From the NCBI GenBank assembly GCA_002366835.1, contig DFBZ01000023.1, forward strand, positions 1-8,021: 8,021 nt of DNA, written 5' to 3'. This document shows positions 1 through 5,894 of the stretch, piece by piece. Position numbers and translations under genes: made by a program. The DNA comes from Gammaproteobacteria bacterium UBA3067. GTDB taxonomy: Bacteria; Pseudomonadota; Gammaproteobacteria; Pseudomonadales; UBA3067. How positions within the stretch are numbered: the first letter of the stretch is position 1; every line of letters begins with the position of its first letter. Below the pieces are notes generated by a model. The model ran no database searches, had not been told where the DNA came from, and worked only from the letters and a program-made list of their open reading frames with translations.

Positions 1-1140
1 TTCATTGAGCAGTTCAAGCCGCTTGTTGGCCTGTTCGCAATCTTCACGATAGTTTTCAAGCTGTTCATATTGAATTTTTTTCTGTTCAATATTTTCTTCA
101 TCCCACGAGTTACGTTCCTGGAATAAACGGCCCAATGTTTTATCTGCCGTTTGGTAGTTCAGTCTTGATGTTGAAACTGCGTCAGTCAGCTCTCTTTCCT
201 GTGCATCCCATTGAGTGCTTAATGTTTTCAGCTCAACTTCAAGTGCAGCAATATTTTGATCCGTTTCATTTATTTCATCTGTTTTCATCTGTCGAAACTG
301 ATCAAGTTCTGCATGCAACTCACTTAAACGTTGCGCATTATCAAAATACAAAGTGCCTTTCGATACAGTTTGGCGGAAGAGGTTCTGCTGAGCATCTAGC
401 TCCCGAAGCGTTTTCAATTCAGCCATGGTGTTGGCCATGTCTTTATGCGGCTTTATTAAAGGCAGGCTTATGCCGTCTTCTCTCATGATGTCAGCCAGCA
501 TTTCCTTGATACGATCCATATCACCACTTCGTCCCAAAATGGCGTTGGAGAGTTTATCCATATGTTTCATCTTGCCCAAGGTGCCTGTCAGCGAGTACAT
601 GGCCACCATCTGTGTCAGTTCACGGCTGGTACTTGATCGATTAATCAGGCTGCGATCTCCCTGTATGACGCCGCGATAATCGGTGACTCTTTCCAGTTGT
701 CTGCTGTGCTCCAGGTACAGCTGTGTCCAATGGCTGCCAAGATTCTTTCCTTCCACAAATGTCACATCAGATGACTGCGATTCACTGAAATACTCAATCG
801 CAAAGCGTTCCCCTAGAAAGCGGTAGGCGGGTTTGTCACCGCTGCTGTGTCGGTATACCACCACACACATCAGGCCACGGTGATTGCTGTATTCAAAAAT
901 CAGTAAGCTCGTGCTGCGTGGCAAATAGTAATCCACAAAGCTCCGCCTTTTGCCGACCTTCTGTACAATTTGGCTGGGTGACGCACCATAAAAACAGGGG
1001 ATTAATTTAAGTAGTGTTGTCTTTCCAGCACCGTTGGTGCCACTGAGGTTGGCATGCTCCGCCACGCGGATTTCCATTACTTTGCTTGGAATATGGCCAT
1101 CAATACAAATAATGCGCTGCAAGCCGGTTTGAGTAGTCAT
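1..1140 (-). CDS. SMC-like ATP-binding protein, probable DUF3584 type (N-terminal part; continues past left edge)
   Basis: The minus frame is open from an ATG at 1138-1140 to the window edge, giving 380 residues without a stop. Residues 34-41 read GTNGAGKT, a Walker A loop, followed by TLLKL and then FYGASPSQIV and SFVDYYLPRSTS, which I recognise from the large DUF3584 (PF12128) ATPase family, whose members are usually about 900-1,200 residues. From about residue 235 onward the sequence is rich in Glu, Gln, Lys and Leu (for example AALEVELKTL and ELHAELDQF) and looks like the first arm of a long antiparallel coiled coil, as in SMC, Rad50 and MukB-like proteins. The signature motif and Walker B would lie in the missing C-terminal part. 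The start is secure because an in-frame TGA lies 12-14 bases upstream, but no good ribosome site precedes it. The cellular role is unknown; DNA binding or DNA maintenance is inference from architecture. The family name is from memory, not from a search. Confidence 0.8.
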   Translation of the reverse strand, partial: MTTQTGLQRIICIDGHIPSKVMEIRVAEHANLSGTNGAGKTTLLKLIPCFYGASPSQIVQKVGKRRSFVDYYLPRSTSLLIFEYSNHRGLMCVVVYRHSSGDKPAYRFLGERFAIEYFSESQSSDVTFVEGKNLGSHWTQLYLEHSRQLERVTDYRGVIQGDRSLINRSSTSRELTQMVAMYSLTGTLGKMKHMDKLSNAILGRSGDMDRIKEMLADIMREDGISLPLIKPHKDMANTMAELKTLRELDAQQNLFRQTVSKGTLYFDNAQRLSELHAELDQFRQMKTDEINETDQNIAALEVELKTLSTQWDAQERELTDAVSTSRLNYQTADKTLGRLFQERNSWDEENIEQKKIQYEQLENYREDCEQANKRLELLNE

Positions 1141-1223
1141 AAATAAATGCGTTCAATCAGAAGGTGGGAGAAGTGGACAGAAGGTAATCTGGCATAACAG
1201 GCCAAACAGACAGGATTTTACCT

Positions 1224-1235
1224 CAAAGCGCTTTG
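1224..1235. promoter_or_regulatory. 12-bp perfect palindrome upstream of the ATPase gene
   Basis: CAAAGCGCTTTG is a perfect 12-bp palindrome about 85 bp upstream of the ATPase start codon, in the gap between the gene and the MITE-like element. Its place and symmetry would suit a dimeric regulator, but a 12-bp palindrome can occur by chance and I found no convincing -35/-10 pair beside it. Confidence 0.25.
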
Positions 1236-1258
1236 TCCTCGCTACGAAGGCCCGATTT

Positions 1259-1405
1259 CTAGCAGGCTGTTGAAATTCGCTGAATTGAGTCAGATACAAG
1301 GCAAAATCAAGCGAAAAAGCGGAATTTACACGTGTAAATGAGCACTTTGAGCTTGGTTTTAACGCGGTAGATGACCAAGTCAGTAGAATTTCAACAGCCT
1401 GCTAG
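1259..1405. repeat. MITE-like palindromic repeat element, 147 bp
   Basis: The two ends are a perfect 20-bp inverted repeat: CTAGCAGGCTGTTGAAATTC at 1259-1278 and its reverse complement at 1386-1405. The arms stay loosely complementary inward (for example TGAATTGAGTCAG against TGACTTGGTCAT on the other strand) and meet at a 16-bp perfect palindrome, ATTTACACGTGTAAAT (1324-1339), so the whole element is one long imperfect palindrome with its centre near 1332. It has no coding capacity. Repeats ending in a CAGGCTGTTGAAA-type sequence occur in many copies in gammaproteobacterial genomes; this is from memory. The pattern suggests a non-autonomous element moved by a transposase encoded elsewhere. 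Target duplications cannot be defined because the ends are themselves symmetrical (CTAG). Confidence 0.75.
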
Positions 1406-1679
1406 GTTTAAGCTTGGATACAACTTATTAACCCAGCTTGTAATCTGAGATGACAAAGTAACGAATAGACCTATATATAAGGTGTTTATGCGCTCAGAAT
1501 CTCGTCTATTGAGAAGTCGGAAAAATAGTAGTCAGCAGCTTTTCTACAATGCCTGCTTTTAGTTTGCTGGGGTATGAGAAATGAGTGTCGCACTCGGGGA
1601 GGGCGCGTAAGGGGGGCCGTGCGCTCGGTAGTGATTTTATGGGTGTTCGGTAAGACGCTCTGGAATCGAGTGTTGTAGT

Positions 1680-1707
1680 GATCAATCTACCGAAGGGCTG
1701 ATTGATC
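1680..1707. repeat. Small inverted repeat (GATCAATC / GATTGATC)
   Basis: GATCAATC at 1680-1687 and GATTGATC at 1700-1707 form an 8-bp perfect stem around a 12-base loop. It lies just outside the GC-rich hairpin at 1730-1751, in non-coding DNA downstream of the methyltransferase gene. No T-run follows on either strand, so it is not an obvious terminator. Confidence 0.35.
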
Positions 1708-1729
1708 TAACTTTTAGCTGTAATCCGAA

Positions 1730-1751
1730 GCCACCGGCTAAAGCCGGTGGC
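1730..1751. repeat. GC-rich hairpin downstream of the methyltransferase; possible terminator or IS200/IS605-like end
   Basis: GCCACCGGCT (1730-1739) and AGCCGGTGGC (1742-1751) form a perfect 10-bp stem with a two-base loop (AA), about 50 bp beyond the methyltransferase stop. Read on the minus strand it could end that transcript, but the bases after it (TTCGG) are not a real T-run. Very similar GC-rich hairpins sit at the ends of IS200/IS605-type elements and in REP repeats (from memory), so it may be the remnant of one. No transposase is visible beside it. Confidence 0.45.
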
Positions 1752-1800
1752 ATACTCACTAGTTCAAATTAGCGAAATCTGCGGTCGTAAATTTTTAAGC

Positions 1801-2661
1801 TTAACCCGGCTTGCGAGCGAGGAAAATACCATAGCTCCAAAGGCCTTTTTCCAAGGCAGGGTACTGACAATGAACAGCTCGCACGTTGGCATCTTGTCGC
1901 TCAGTGCGCCCGAGTGTGGCGGTTTCACTGATTTTTTTCACAACCATAGAGTAATCGTAAAGCTCTTTGGCTGAGCGTCGAACGTTTTCGGTCGCATCTT
2001 GGTAATCTATATCGCTGAATCCAACGGTTTCTAAGCCACTGTGAAAATCTGGGGTATAAGCCACTGCCTTAACGCTCCAGCCAGACAGCCAGTCATCCAT
2101 GAGCTTTTGCTCTTCTTCATTGAAGGGTTTCTTGGTGGCAAAGAAATCCGCCAAAATCAGCCGACCTCCTGGTTTTAGCACGCGAAATGCTTCGTCAATA
2201 AAGTCCTGTTTGTTCTCAGCATGGCACACCGACTCAACCGCCCACACCACATCAAAACTGGCATCGTCGAAACCTGTGGCTGTATAGTCTGCCACTTGAA
2301 ACTCAGTTTTTTCGGCTACTTTACGTTCCTCAGCATTTTTGCGGCTTTCTTCCACCTGATGTTCGCTTAAGGTGATGCCGGTAACCGAACAACCTACTTC
2401 ATTTGCCAGCCAAATAGCACTGCCGCCAACGCCGCACCCTGCATCAAGAACTCGATCATCTGGAGTGATGGCTGCCCGTTGTGCCAGTATCTGATTTTCC
2501 CGGATCAGCGCTTCGGACACACTCTCGGTTGTCTCATCCCAATAACCATAATGCAGAGCCAAACAGCGATCCAAACGCCATAGCAGGCGATAGTCCACCT
2601 CGCAATTATCGTAATAGTCGATGATATCTTCTCGGTAGGATGGATCAGTATGAGTGGTCAT
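1801..2661 (-). CDS. Class I SAM-dependent methyltransferase, small-molecule type
   Basis: This 286-residue protein has the order of a Rossmann-fold methyltransferase. Motif I is VLDAGCGVGG at residues 71-80, the SAM-binding glycine loop. GITLSEHQ follows at 95-102, VVWAVESVCH at 138-147, and VLKPGGRLILADFF at 161-174. HYGYWD near residue 40 and the ESVCH signature resemble the tocopherol, sterol and cyclopropane synthase-like branch that methylates small molecules rather than DNA; the substrate cannot be read from the sequence. I chose the ATG at 2659-2661 because AGAGAG lies six bases upstream. The longer frame starting with TTG at 2697 adds 12 residues without a ribosome site and overlaps a palindrome. 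The protein has no signal peptide and should be cytoplasmic. It appears to be a single-gene unit, with about 375 bp separating it from torF. Confidence 0.85.
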   Translation of the reverse strand: MTTHTDPSYREDIIDYYDNCEVDYRLLWRLDRCLALHYGYWDETTESVSEALIRENQILAQRAAITPDDRVLDAGCGVGGSAIWLANEVGCSVTGITLSEHQVEESRKNAEERKVAEKTEFQVADYTATGFDDASFDVVWAVESVCHAENKQDFIDEAFRVLKPGGRLILADFFATKKPFNEEEQKLMDDWLSGWSVKAVAYTPDFHSGLETVGFSDIDYQDATENVRRSAKELYDYSMVVKKISETATLGRTERQDANVRAVHCQYPALEKGLWSYGIFLARKPG

Positions 2662-2691
2662 GATTATCTCTCTAGTGTGCCAGTAAGGATG

Positions 2692-2739
2692 ATGCAAATT
2701 TATTTGTTTGCATAATAAACGAATCTCACAGTTTGAAAA
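2692..2739 (-). promoter_or_regulatory. Candidate promoter and operator of the methyltransferase gene
   Basis: On the minus strand TATTAT (complement of 2712-2717) is a good -10 hexamer, with the weak -35 candidate TTTTCA 16 bases upstream. The inverted repeat ATGCAAA (2692-2698) / TTTGCAT (2707-2713), arms 7 bp and spacer 8 bp, overlaps the end of the -10 box and the expected start point near 2705. That is where a repressor dimer would block transcription. The -10 match and the palindrome are seen directly; promoter activity and a repressor are inference. Confidence 0.4.
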
Positions 2740-2983
2740 CCACTATTTGCAGCGGTCACACTTTCTTCTCTTGAGCAACTCAGGGAAAGGAAAAGCGCTA
2801 AGCGCCTGGGGCGAGAGGCTGTAAGGAGCCTGCAGGATGGACGAAGGGAAAAGATGTATCGAAGAAGCTTGTGCGGTTAGAGTTTGTTTTTATTCGCAAG
2901 GGTAGCCGCTTGCTTAGCTGTAAATTTTCTGTTTTTCAGCGAAAGCCTTAGTCGTAGATTTGCGAGAGTCTTCCTTACGCCGA
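2740..2983. other. Non-coding gap between the methyltransferase and torF
   Basis: I see no supported gene. The segment around 2790-2870 is purine-rich and contains a short inverted repeat, AGGCT (2816-2820) / AGCCT (2827-2831). It has the look of a dispersed intergenic repeat or a decayed fragment, but no paired boundaries can be drawn. Confidence 0.4.
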
Positions 2984-3023
2984 ATTTCAGCACCCTTGCA
3001 GATAAACCAAAGGGTGCTGAAAT
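2984..3023 (-). terminator. Hairpin after torF, probable transcription end or 3' stabiliser
   Basis: ATTTCAGCACCCTT (2984-2997) and AAGGGTGCTGAAAT (3010-3023) form a perfect 14-bp stem with a 12-base loop, starting 15 bp past the torF stop. On the minus strand the stem is not followed by a clear T-run (it continues TCGGCG), so simple intrinsic termination is uncertain. A 3' stabilising hairpin or a Rho-dependent end is equally possible. Confidence 0.6.
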
Positions 3024-3037
3024 ATCAGTAATAAGCC

Positions 3038-3697
3038 CTATTTAATAGGAAAGCTATAGCTTACTTGAAACATTGCGTCGTCATCGTAAGAGCCTTCTGT
3101 TTCTTCATCAACAATTTTGCTGACAGTGAATGACAGGTTGTCATTGTAAGCGTAGGAAATGTCTAAGTGGGACATGTTGTCCGCATCATCATCGAAAGAG
3201 TGTGAACCAAAAGTGGCAGAGAAATCACCAGCGCCGTAACCTAAGGTATAGTAAATGTACCCAGAATCACCGGCCACATTATCAAGAATGCTTATATTGG
3301 CACCGTAGGCTGAAAGGCTAAGGATTATTTCAGTGAGTTCTCCGGTGGTGTCGTCACGAGCACCAAGGTCAGAGTAATTATAATTCCAAACGCTCACATC
3401 AACAGATACATCGTCAGTAATATCCATCGCGTATCCAGCGAACAGGTCATACTCTTGGCCGAGCCCGGTGTCCCCGGAAGATACCCAAACGCCTGCATAA
3501 GCACCTGAAATAGAATAAACCAGATCACCACTTACGGCCGCAGCGCCATCACCTAAATCAAGCCCCCTCCACAGGTACATATTAGAAACAGCGGCAGACG
3601 CAGAGACTTCACCCTCGGCATAGGCGGTGGTGGCGATACTTCCAGCGGTGAATGCAGAAGCAGCGAGGGTGCCTACGAGTATTTTTTTAACGTTCAT
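3038..3697 (-). CDS. torF: TorF-family putative porin (Gcw_chp / TIGR02001 type)
   Basis: The 219-residue protein begins with a Sec signal peptide: NVKK, a hydrophobic core, and a probable cut after AYA at residue 27. The mature part opens with VSNMYLWRGLDLG (37-49), the hallmark start of the TorF / Gcw_chp family. It continues as alternating short beta-strands rich in Tyr, Ser, Gly and Asp up to VSYSFPIK, which suits a small outer-membrane beta-barrel. AGGAAG eight bases upstream of the ATG supports the start. The family is usually about 210-250 residues, so the gene looks complete. In many gammaproteobacteria such porins lie next to glnK-amtB or other nitrogen genes (from memory), and here the gene is divergent from urea transport genes with a sigma-54-like element upstream. 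A role in letting small nitrogen compounds cross the outer membrane is inference. The symbol is the family name, not proof of function. Confidence 0.88.
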   Translation of the reverse strand: MNVKKILVGTLAASAFTAGSIATTAYAEGEVSASAAVSNMYLWRGLDLGDGAAAVSGDLVYSISGAYAGVWVSSGDTGLGQEYDLFAGYAMDITDDVSVDVSVWNYNYSDLGARDDTTGELTEIILSLSAYGANISILDNVAGDSGYIYYTLGYGAGDFSATFGSHSFDDDADNMSHLDISYAYNDNLSFTVSKIVDEETEGSYDDDAMFQVSYSFPIK

Positions 3698-3807
3698 ATT
3701 TTAGACTTCCTATTGGCTTGGTGAGAAAAGTTTACGGTTAAGAATTTAGATTGTTCCCGCTTCGACAAAGCCTTTGCTTTTAGGTGGCGAGAATCTGAGC
3801 TTTTATA

Positions 3808-3823
3808 AGCGAAAAATATGCCA
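3808..3823 (-). promoter_or_regulatory. Candidate sigma-54 promoter for torF
   Basis: Read on the minus strand the bases are TGGCATATTTTTCGCT, against the consensus TGGCAY-R-N4-TTGCW. The invariant GG and GC pairs have the required 10-base spacing, and the only mismatch is TCGCT for TTGCT. The predicted start is near 3797, giving a leader of about 100 bases before the torF ATG. Confidence 0.5.
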
Positions 3824-3903
3824 TGTGATATAAGTTCTTATAAAACAATAAGATGTAGTGGTATTTGATGGGGGTCGAAAGTTGCAAAAGGGCAAGTCAT
3901 GAA

Positions 3904-3978
3904 TATTTGCGCCAAATTGGAGCGGCCAAAGCTGCAATGTTTCGCTTAGAGGGCGCTATTTTTCAATAGGCGCAAATA
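3904..3978. repeat. Widely spaced 10-bp inverted repeat in the divergent control region
   Basis: TATTTGCGCC (3904-3913) and GGCGCAAATA (3969-3978) are perfect reverse complements, separated by 55 bp. They lie about 85-155 bp upstream of the torF sigma-54-like element and about 345-420 bp upstream of the urtA one. Two such sites could be bound by one regulator across a loop. The sequence is not the known NtrC site. Confidence 0.4.
3953..3973. repeat. Bulged hairpin overlapping the right half of the spaced repeat
   Basis: GCGCTATT (3953-3960) pairs with AATAGGCGC (3965-3973) around the loop TTTC, with one bulged C. No T-run follows on either strand, so it is not a standard terminator. Confidence 0.3.
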
Positions 3979-4322
3979 CTCTGTGGATATTTTGTGCTGC
4001 CGCTTAAAAAACGGTAATAGCCACGCTTCACATGACTTTGGTCGTACTTTTTCCGTGGCAAATTACATTGCCGGTTGGTTTTTCAACAATTAAAGACGTA
4101 TTTATTTCGCCTGCGTTCTAATGCGGTGCGAAGTTTATAGAGGTGGCCTTAAGTGGTGCGCCAATTTCTTTATTGGGCTAGGTGATAACTGAGTTGCTCG
4201 TTTTAGTTTTATCGTAAGGGGGGTTTTAAGTGTCGCCTGACTTGATCGGTGTGGCATAAGATTATGATTATCGACAATAATTTCTCTATATTTCTGAATT
4301 CACAAGGCTTTCGTGTGTTTAG

Positions 4323-4338
4323 TGGCATAGCCATTGCT
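4323..4338 (+). promoter_or_regulatory. Sigma-54 promoter for urtA
   Basis: TGGCATAGCCATTGCT fits the consensus TGGCAY-R-N4-TTGCW at every constrained position, with GG (4324-4325) and GC (4336-4337) ten bases apart. The predicted start is near 4349, giving a leader of about 155 bases. I found no competing sigma-70 promoter close to urtA. Sigma-54 promoters need an activator; NtrC is the expected one for urea uptake, although its site was not identified. Confidence 0.75.
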
Positions 4339-4340
4339 AA

Positions 4341-4366
4341 TGTCTAGCTCGATCATGAGCTAGACA
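4341..4366. promoter_or_regulatory. 26-bp palindrome over the predicted urtA start site
   Basis: TGTCTAGCTC (4341-4350) and GAGCTAGACA (4357-4366) are perfect 10-bp arms around GATCAT. Relative to the predicted sigma-54 start it covers about -8 to +18. If that start is right, the RNA would lack most of the left arm, so the symmetry is more likely read as DNA by a dimeric regulator than folded as an RNA hairpin. Confidence 0.55.
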
Positions 4367-4421
4367 GTTGGAATAAAAGTGACACTATTCTTTCCGCTGC
4401 TATCAATGATTCGTTCCTCTA

Positions 4422-4484
4422 AAGACGTCTTAACAAAAACAGTCAACGCATAGCACCGCTAGAAGAATTGCACTTTTACGGTGT
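4422..4484 (+). promoter_or_regulatory. urtA leader with a short palindrome and a weak hairpin
   Basis: The leader contains the 10-bp palindrome AAGACGTCTT (4422-4431) and a possible hairpin pairing CACCG (4454-4458 region) with CGGTG (4479-4483), just before the weak ribosome site GGGA (4495-4498). The elements are seen directly; any role in translation control is speculative. No known riboswitch core, including the guanidine classes, was recognised. Confidence 0.25.
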
Positions 4485-4504
4485 TTGCAGCCACGGGATA
4501 AGCC

Positions 4505-5797
4505 ATGAATAAAAGTTATCTGAAAAATATAATTGCATCAGCAACACTGCTAGGTTCCATATCATTTGCGACTCTCACACAAGCCGCAGATACGATTAAA
4601 GTGGGAGTGTTGCACTCCTTGAGTGGAACCATGGCCATCAGTGAAACGACATTGAAAGATACCGTGTTGATGATGATCGAAGAGCAGAACAAAAAAGGAG
4701 GCGTGCTCGGCAAACAGCTTGAGCCGGTTGTGGTGGACCCAGCCTCGAACTGGCCACTGTTTGCAGAAAAAACCCGCGAGTTACTTTCGAAAGATAAAGT
4801 AGATGTTATTTTTGGTTGCTGGACATCGGTGTCTCGTAAATCCGTTCTGCCAGTTATTGAAGAGCTGAATGGCTTAATGTTTTACCCGGTGCAATACGAG
4901 GGTGAGGAATCTTCCAAAAATGTATTTTACACCGGTGCCGCGCCCAACCAGCAGGCAATTCCCGCTGTGGATTACTTGATGAATGACCTCGGTGTGAAAC
5001 GTTGGGTATTGGCGGGTACGGATTATGTTTACCCTCGTACCACCAATAAGATTCTAGAGGCGTACTTAAAAGCCAAAGGCGTTGCAGATAAAGATATTAT
5101 GATTAACTACACACCCTTTGGTCATTCTGATTGGCAGGGCATTGTTTCCGATATTAAGAAATTTGGTAGCGCTGGTAAGCAGACCGCTGTGGTGTCTACT
5201 ATAAACGGTGATGCGAACGTACCTTTTTATAAAGAGCTGGGGAACCAAGGTGTTTCAGCGGAAGATATTCCTGTTGTGGCGTTTTCGGTCGGTGAAGAAG
5301 AATTATCAGGTATTGATACCAAACCCCTTGTTGGTCACTTAGCGGCATGGAACTATTTCCAGAGCGTTGAATCTGACGCCAACTCAGCCTTTATTAAGCA
5401 ATGGAAAGCGTTCATTAAAGATCCGAAGCGTGTTACTAATGACCCAATGGAAGCCACCTATATTGGGTTCAACATGTGGGTGAAGGCAGTAGAAAAAGCC
5501 GGCACCACCAAGGTTGATGCGGTTGAACAAGCACTGATTGGTATTACTTCGCCCAACTTGACTGGCGGCATGGCAGTGATGAATAAAAATCACCACCTTT
5601 CAAAGCCCGTATTAATTGGAGAAATTCAGGATGACGGCCAACTCGAAGTGGTATGGGAAACAGACGGATTAGTTGTTGGTGATGCCTGGTCAGACTTTTT
5701 GCCTGGCTCAAAAGACATCATTGCTGACTGGACCAAGCCGACGCGTTGCGGCAATTACAATGTTAAAACATCCAAGTGCTCGGGCCAGAACTTCTAA
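4505..5797 (+). CDS. urtA: Urea ABC transporter substrate-binding protein UrtA
   Basis: The 430-residue protein starts with a Sec signal peptide cut after TQA (residue 27), leaving ADTIKVGVLHSLSGT. The order is that of a type I periplasmic binding protein. Family hallmarks are the ligand-site strand LHSLSGTMAISE (36-47), GCWTSVSRKSVLPV (104-117), the FYPVQYEGEE segment (126-135), the GTDYVYPRT turn, and the PMEATYIG helix. It captures urea, and perhaps short amides, in the periplasm and hands it to UrtB/UrtC. There is no lipobox cysteine, so it should be soluble. Cys415 and Cys425 near the C-terminus could form a disulfide. GGGA six bases before the ATG is the only ribosome site. Length matches full UrtA proteins. 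It is the first gene of the urt operon, followed by a strong hairpin before urtB. Confidence 0.95.
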   Translation: MNKSYLKNIIASATLLGSISFATLTQAADTIKVGVLHSLSGTMAISETTLKDTVLMMIEEQNKKGGVLGKQLEPVVVDPASNWPLFAEKTRELLSKDKVDVIFGCWTSVSRKSVLPVIEELNGLMFYPVQYEGEESSKNVFYTGAAPNQQAIPAVDYLMNDLGVKRWVLAGTDYVYPRTTNKILEAYLKAKGVADKDIMINYTPFGHSDWQGIVSDIKKFGSAGKQTAVVSTINGDANVPFYKELGNQGVSAEDIPVVAFSVGEEELSGIDTKPLVGHLAAWNYFQSVESDANSAFIKQWKAFIKDPKRVTNDPMEATYIGFNMWVKAVEKAGTTKVDAVEQALIGITSPNLTGGMAVMNKNHHLSKPVLIGEIQDDGQLEVVWETDGLVVGDAWSDFLPGSKDIIADWTKPTRCGNYNVKTSKCSGQNF

Positions 5798-5816
5798 AGG
5801 CTAGAGTATCCAATAT

Positions 5817-5862
5817 CGCCATGTCGTTGAGAGTTGTGCAGCGGCATGGCGTTTTCGTTTTT
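5817..5862 (+). terminator. Intrinsic terminator or attenuator between urtA and urtB
   Basis: CGCCATGTCGTTG (5817-5829) pairs with CAGCGGCATGGCG (5839-5851) over 13 positions with two G-T wobbles and no bulge, around a 9-base loop. TTTTCGTTTTT follows at 5852-5862. This is the shape of a Rho-independent terminator, placed 20 bp after the urtA stop and 32 bp before the urtB ATG. Since urtB has no visible promoter of its own, partial read-through is expected, giving excess binding protein over permease; that outcome is inference. Confidence 0.7.
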
Positions 5863-5894
5863 AAGGATTGAAATATCATTCAGTTGGAATTGCT

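Larger units (their letters stand above)
1141..1800. other. Non-coding region between the ATPase and methyltransferase genes
   Basis: These 660 bases hold the MITE-like element, the CAAAGCGCTTTG palindrome and two inverted repeats, listed separately. I found no frame with a plausible start, ribosome site and protein-like composition. The ATPase promoter should lie in 1141-1260, but no convincing -35/-10 pair could be picked. The stretch 1410-1670 shows no feature I can support; the G-rich part near 1600-1620 does not resemble a known RNA gene. Confidence 0.5.
3698..4504. promoter_or_regulatory. Divergent control region between torF and urtA
   Basis: About 800 bp without a gene separates the two divergent start codons. 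It holds two opposed sigma-54-like promoters, a spaced inverted repeat, an AT-rich stretch (4255-4310) that could bend, and a start-site palindrome; most are listed separately. I looked for paired NtrC sites (GCACCA-N5-TGGTGC type) and found only unpaired half-sites, such as TGGTGC at 4154-4159. No small reading frame with a convincing ribosome site was seen. Confidence 0.6.

Noticed and set aside
135..679. Two plus-strand open frames (135-488 and 425-679)
   Set aside because: They lie antisense to the Walker A ATPase frame, lack ribosome sites and have no recognisable domains; the minus frame has clear family motifs.
1747..2287. Plus-strand frames 1747-1974 and 2099-2287
   Set aside because: They are antisense to the methyltransferase, which has all class I motifs; no independent coding evidence exists.
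2662..2697. Longer methyltransferase starting at a TTG (2697)
   Set aside because: There is no ribosome site, the added residues look unlike the family N-terminus, and the start overlaps the promoter palindrome; the ATG at 2661 has AGAGAG at good spacing.
4056..4072. TGGCAAATTACATTGCC as a sigma-54 promoter
   Set aside because: GG and GC are 11 bases apart instead of 10, a spacing that is not tolerated; it may only be a GGCAA/TTGCC inverted repeat.
4110..4180. NtrC enhancer sites upstream of urtA
   Set aside because: Only unpaired half-sites (CGGTGC, TGGTGC) are present; the opposite GCACCA half is not found at the right distance.
4251..4268. TGGCATAAGATTATGA as a second sigma-54 promoter for urtA
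   Set aside because: The -24 half is good, but the GC of the -12 element is missing at the required spacing.
4440..4504. Guanidine or other riboswitch in the urtA leader
   Set aside because: The characteristic conserved cores of the guanidine classes are absent; only a weak CACCG/CGGTG pairing is seen.
5868..5894. urtB start at TTG 5868
   Set aside because: AAGGA directly abuts the TTG with no spacing, so it could not serve it; the ATG at 5895 yields a normal signal segment.
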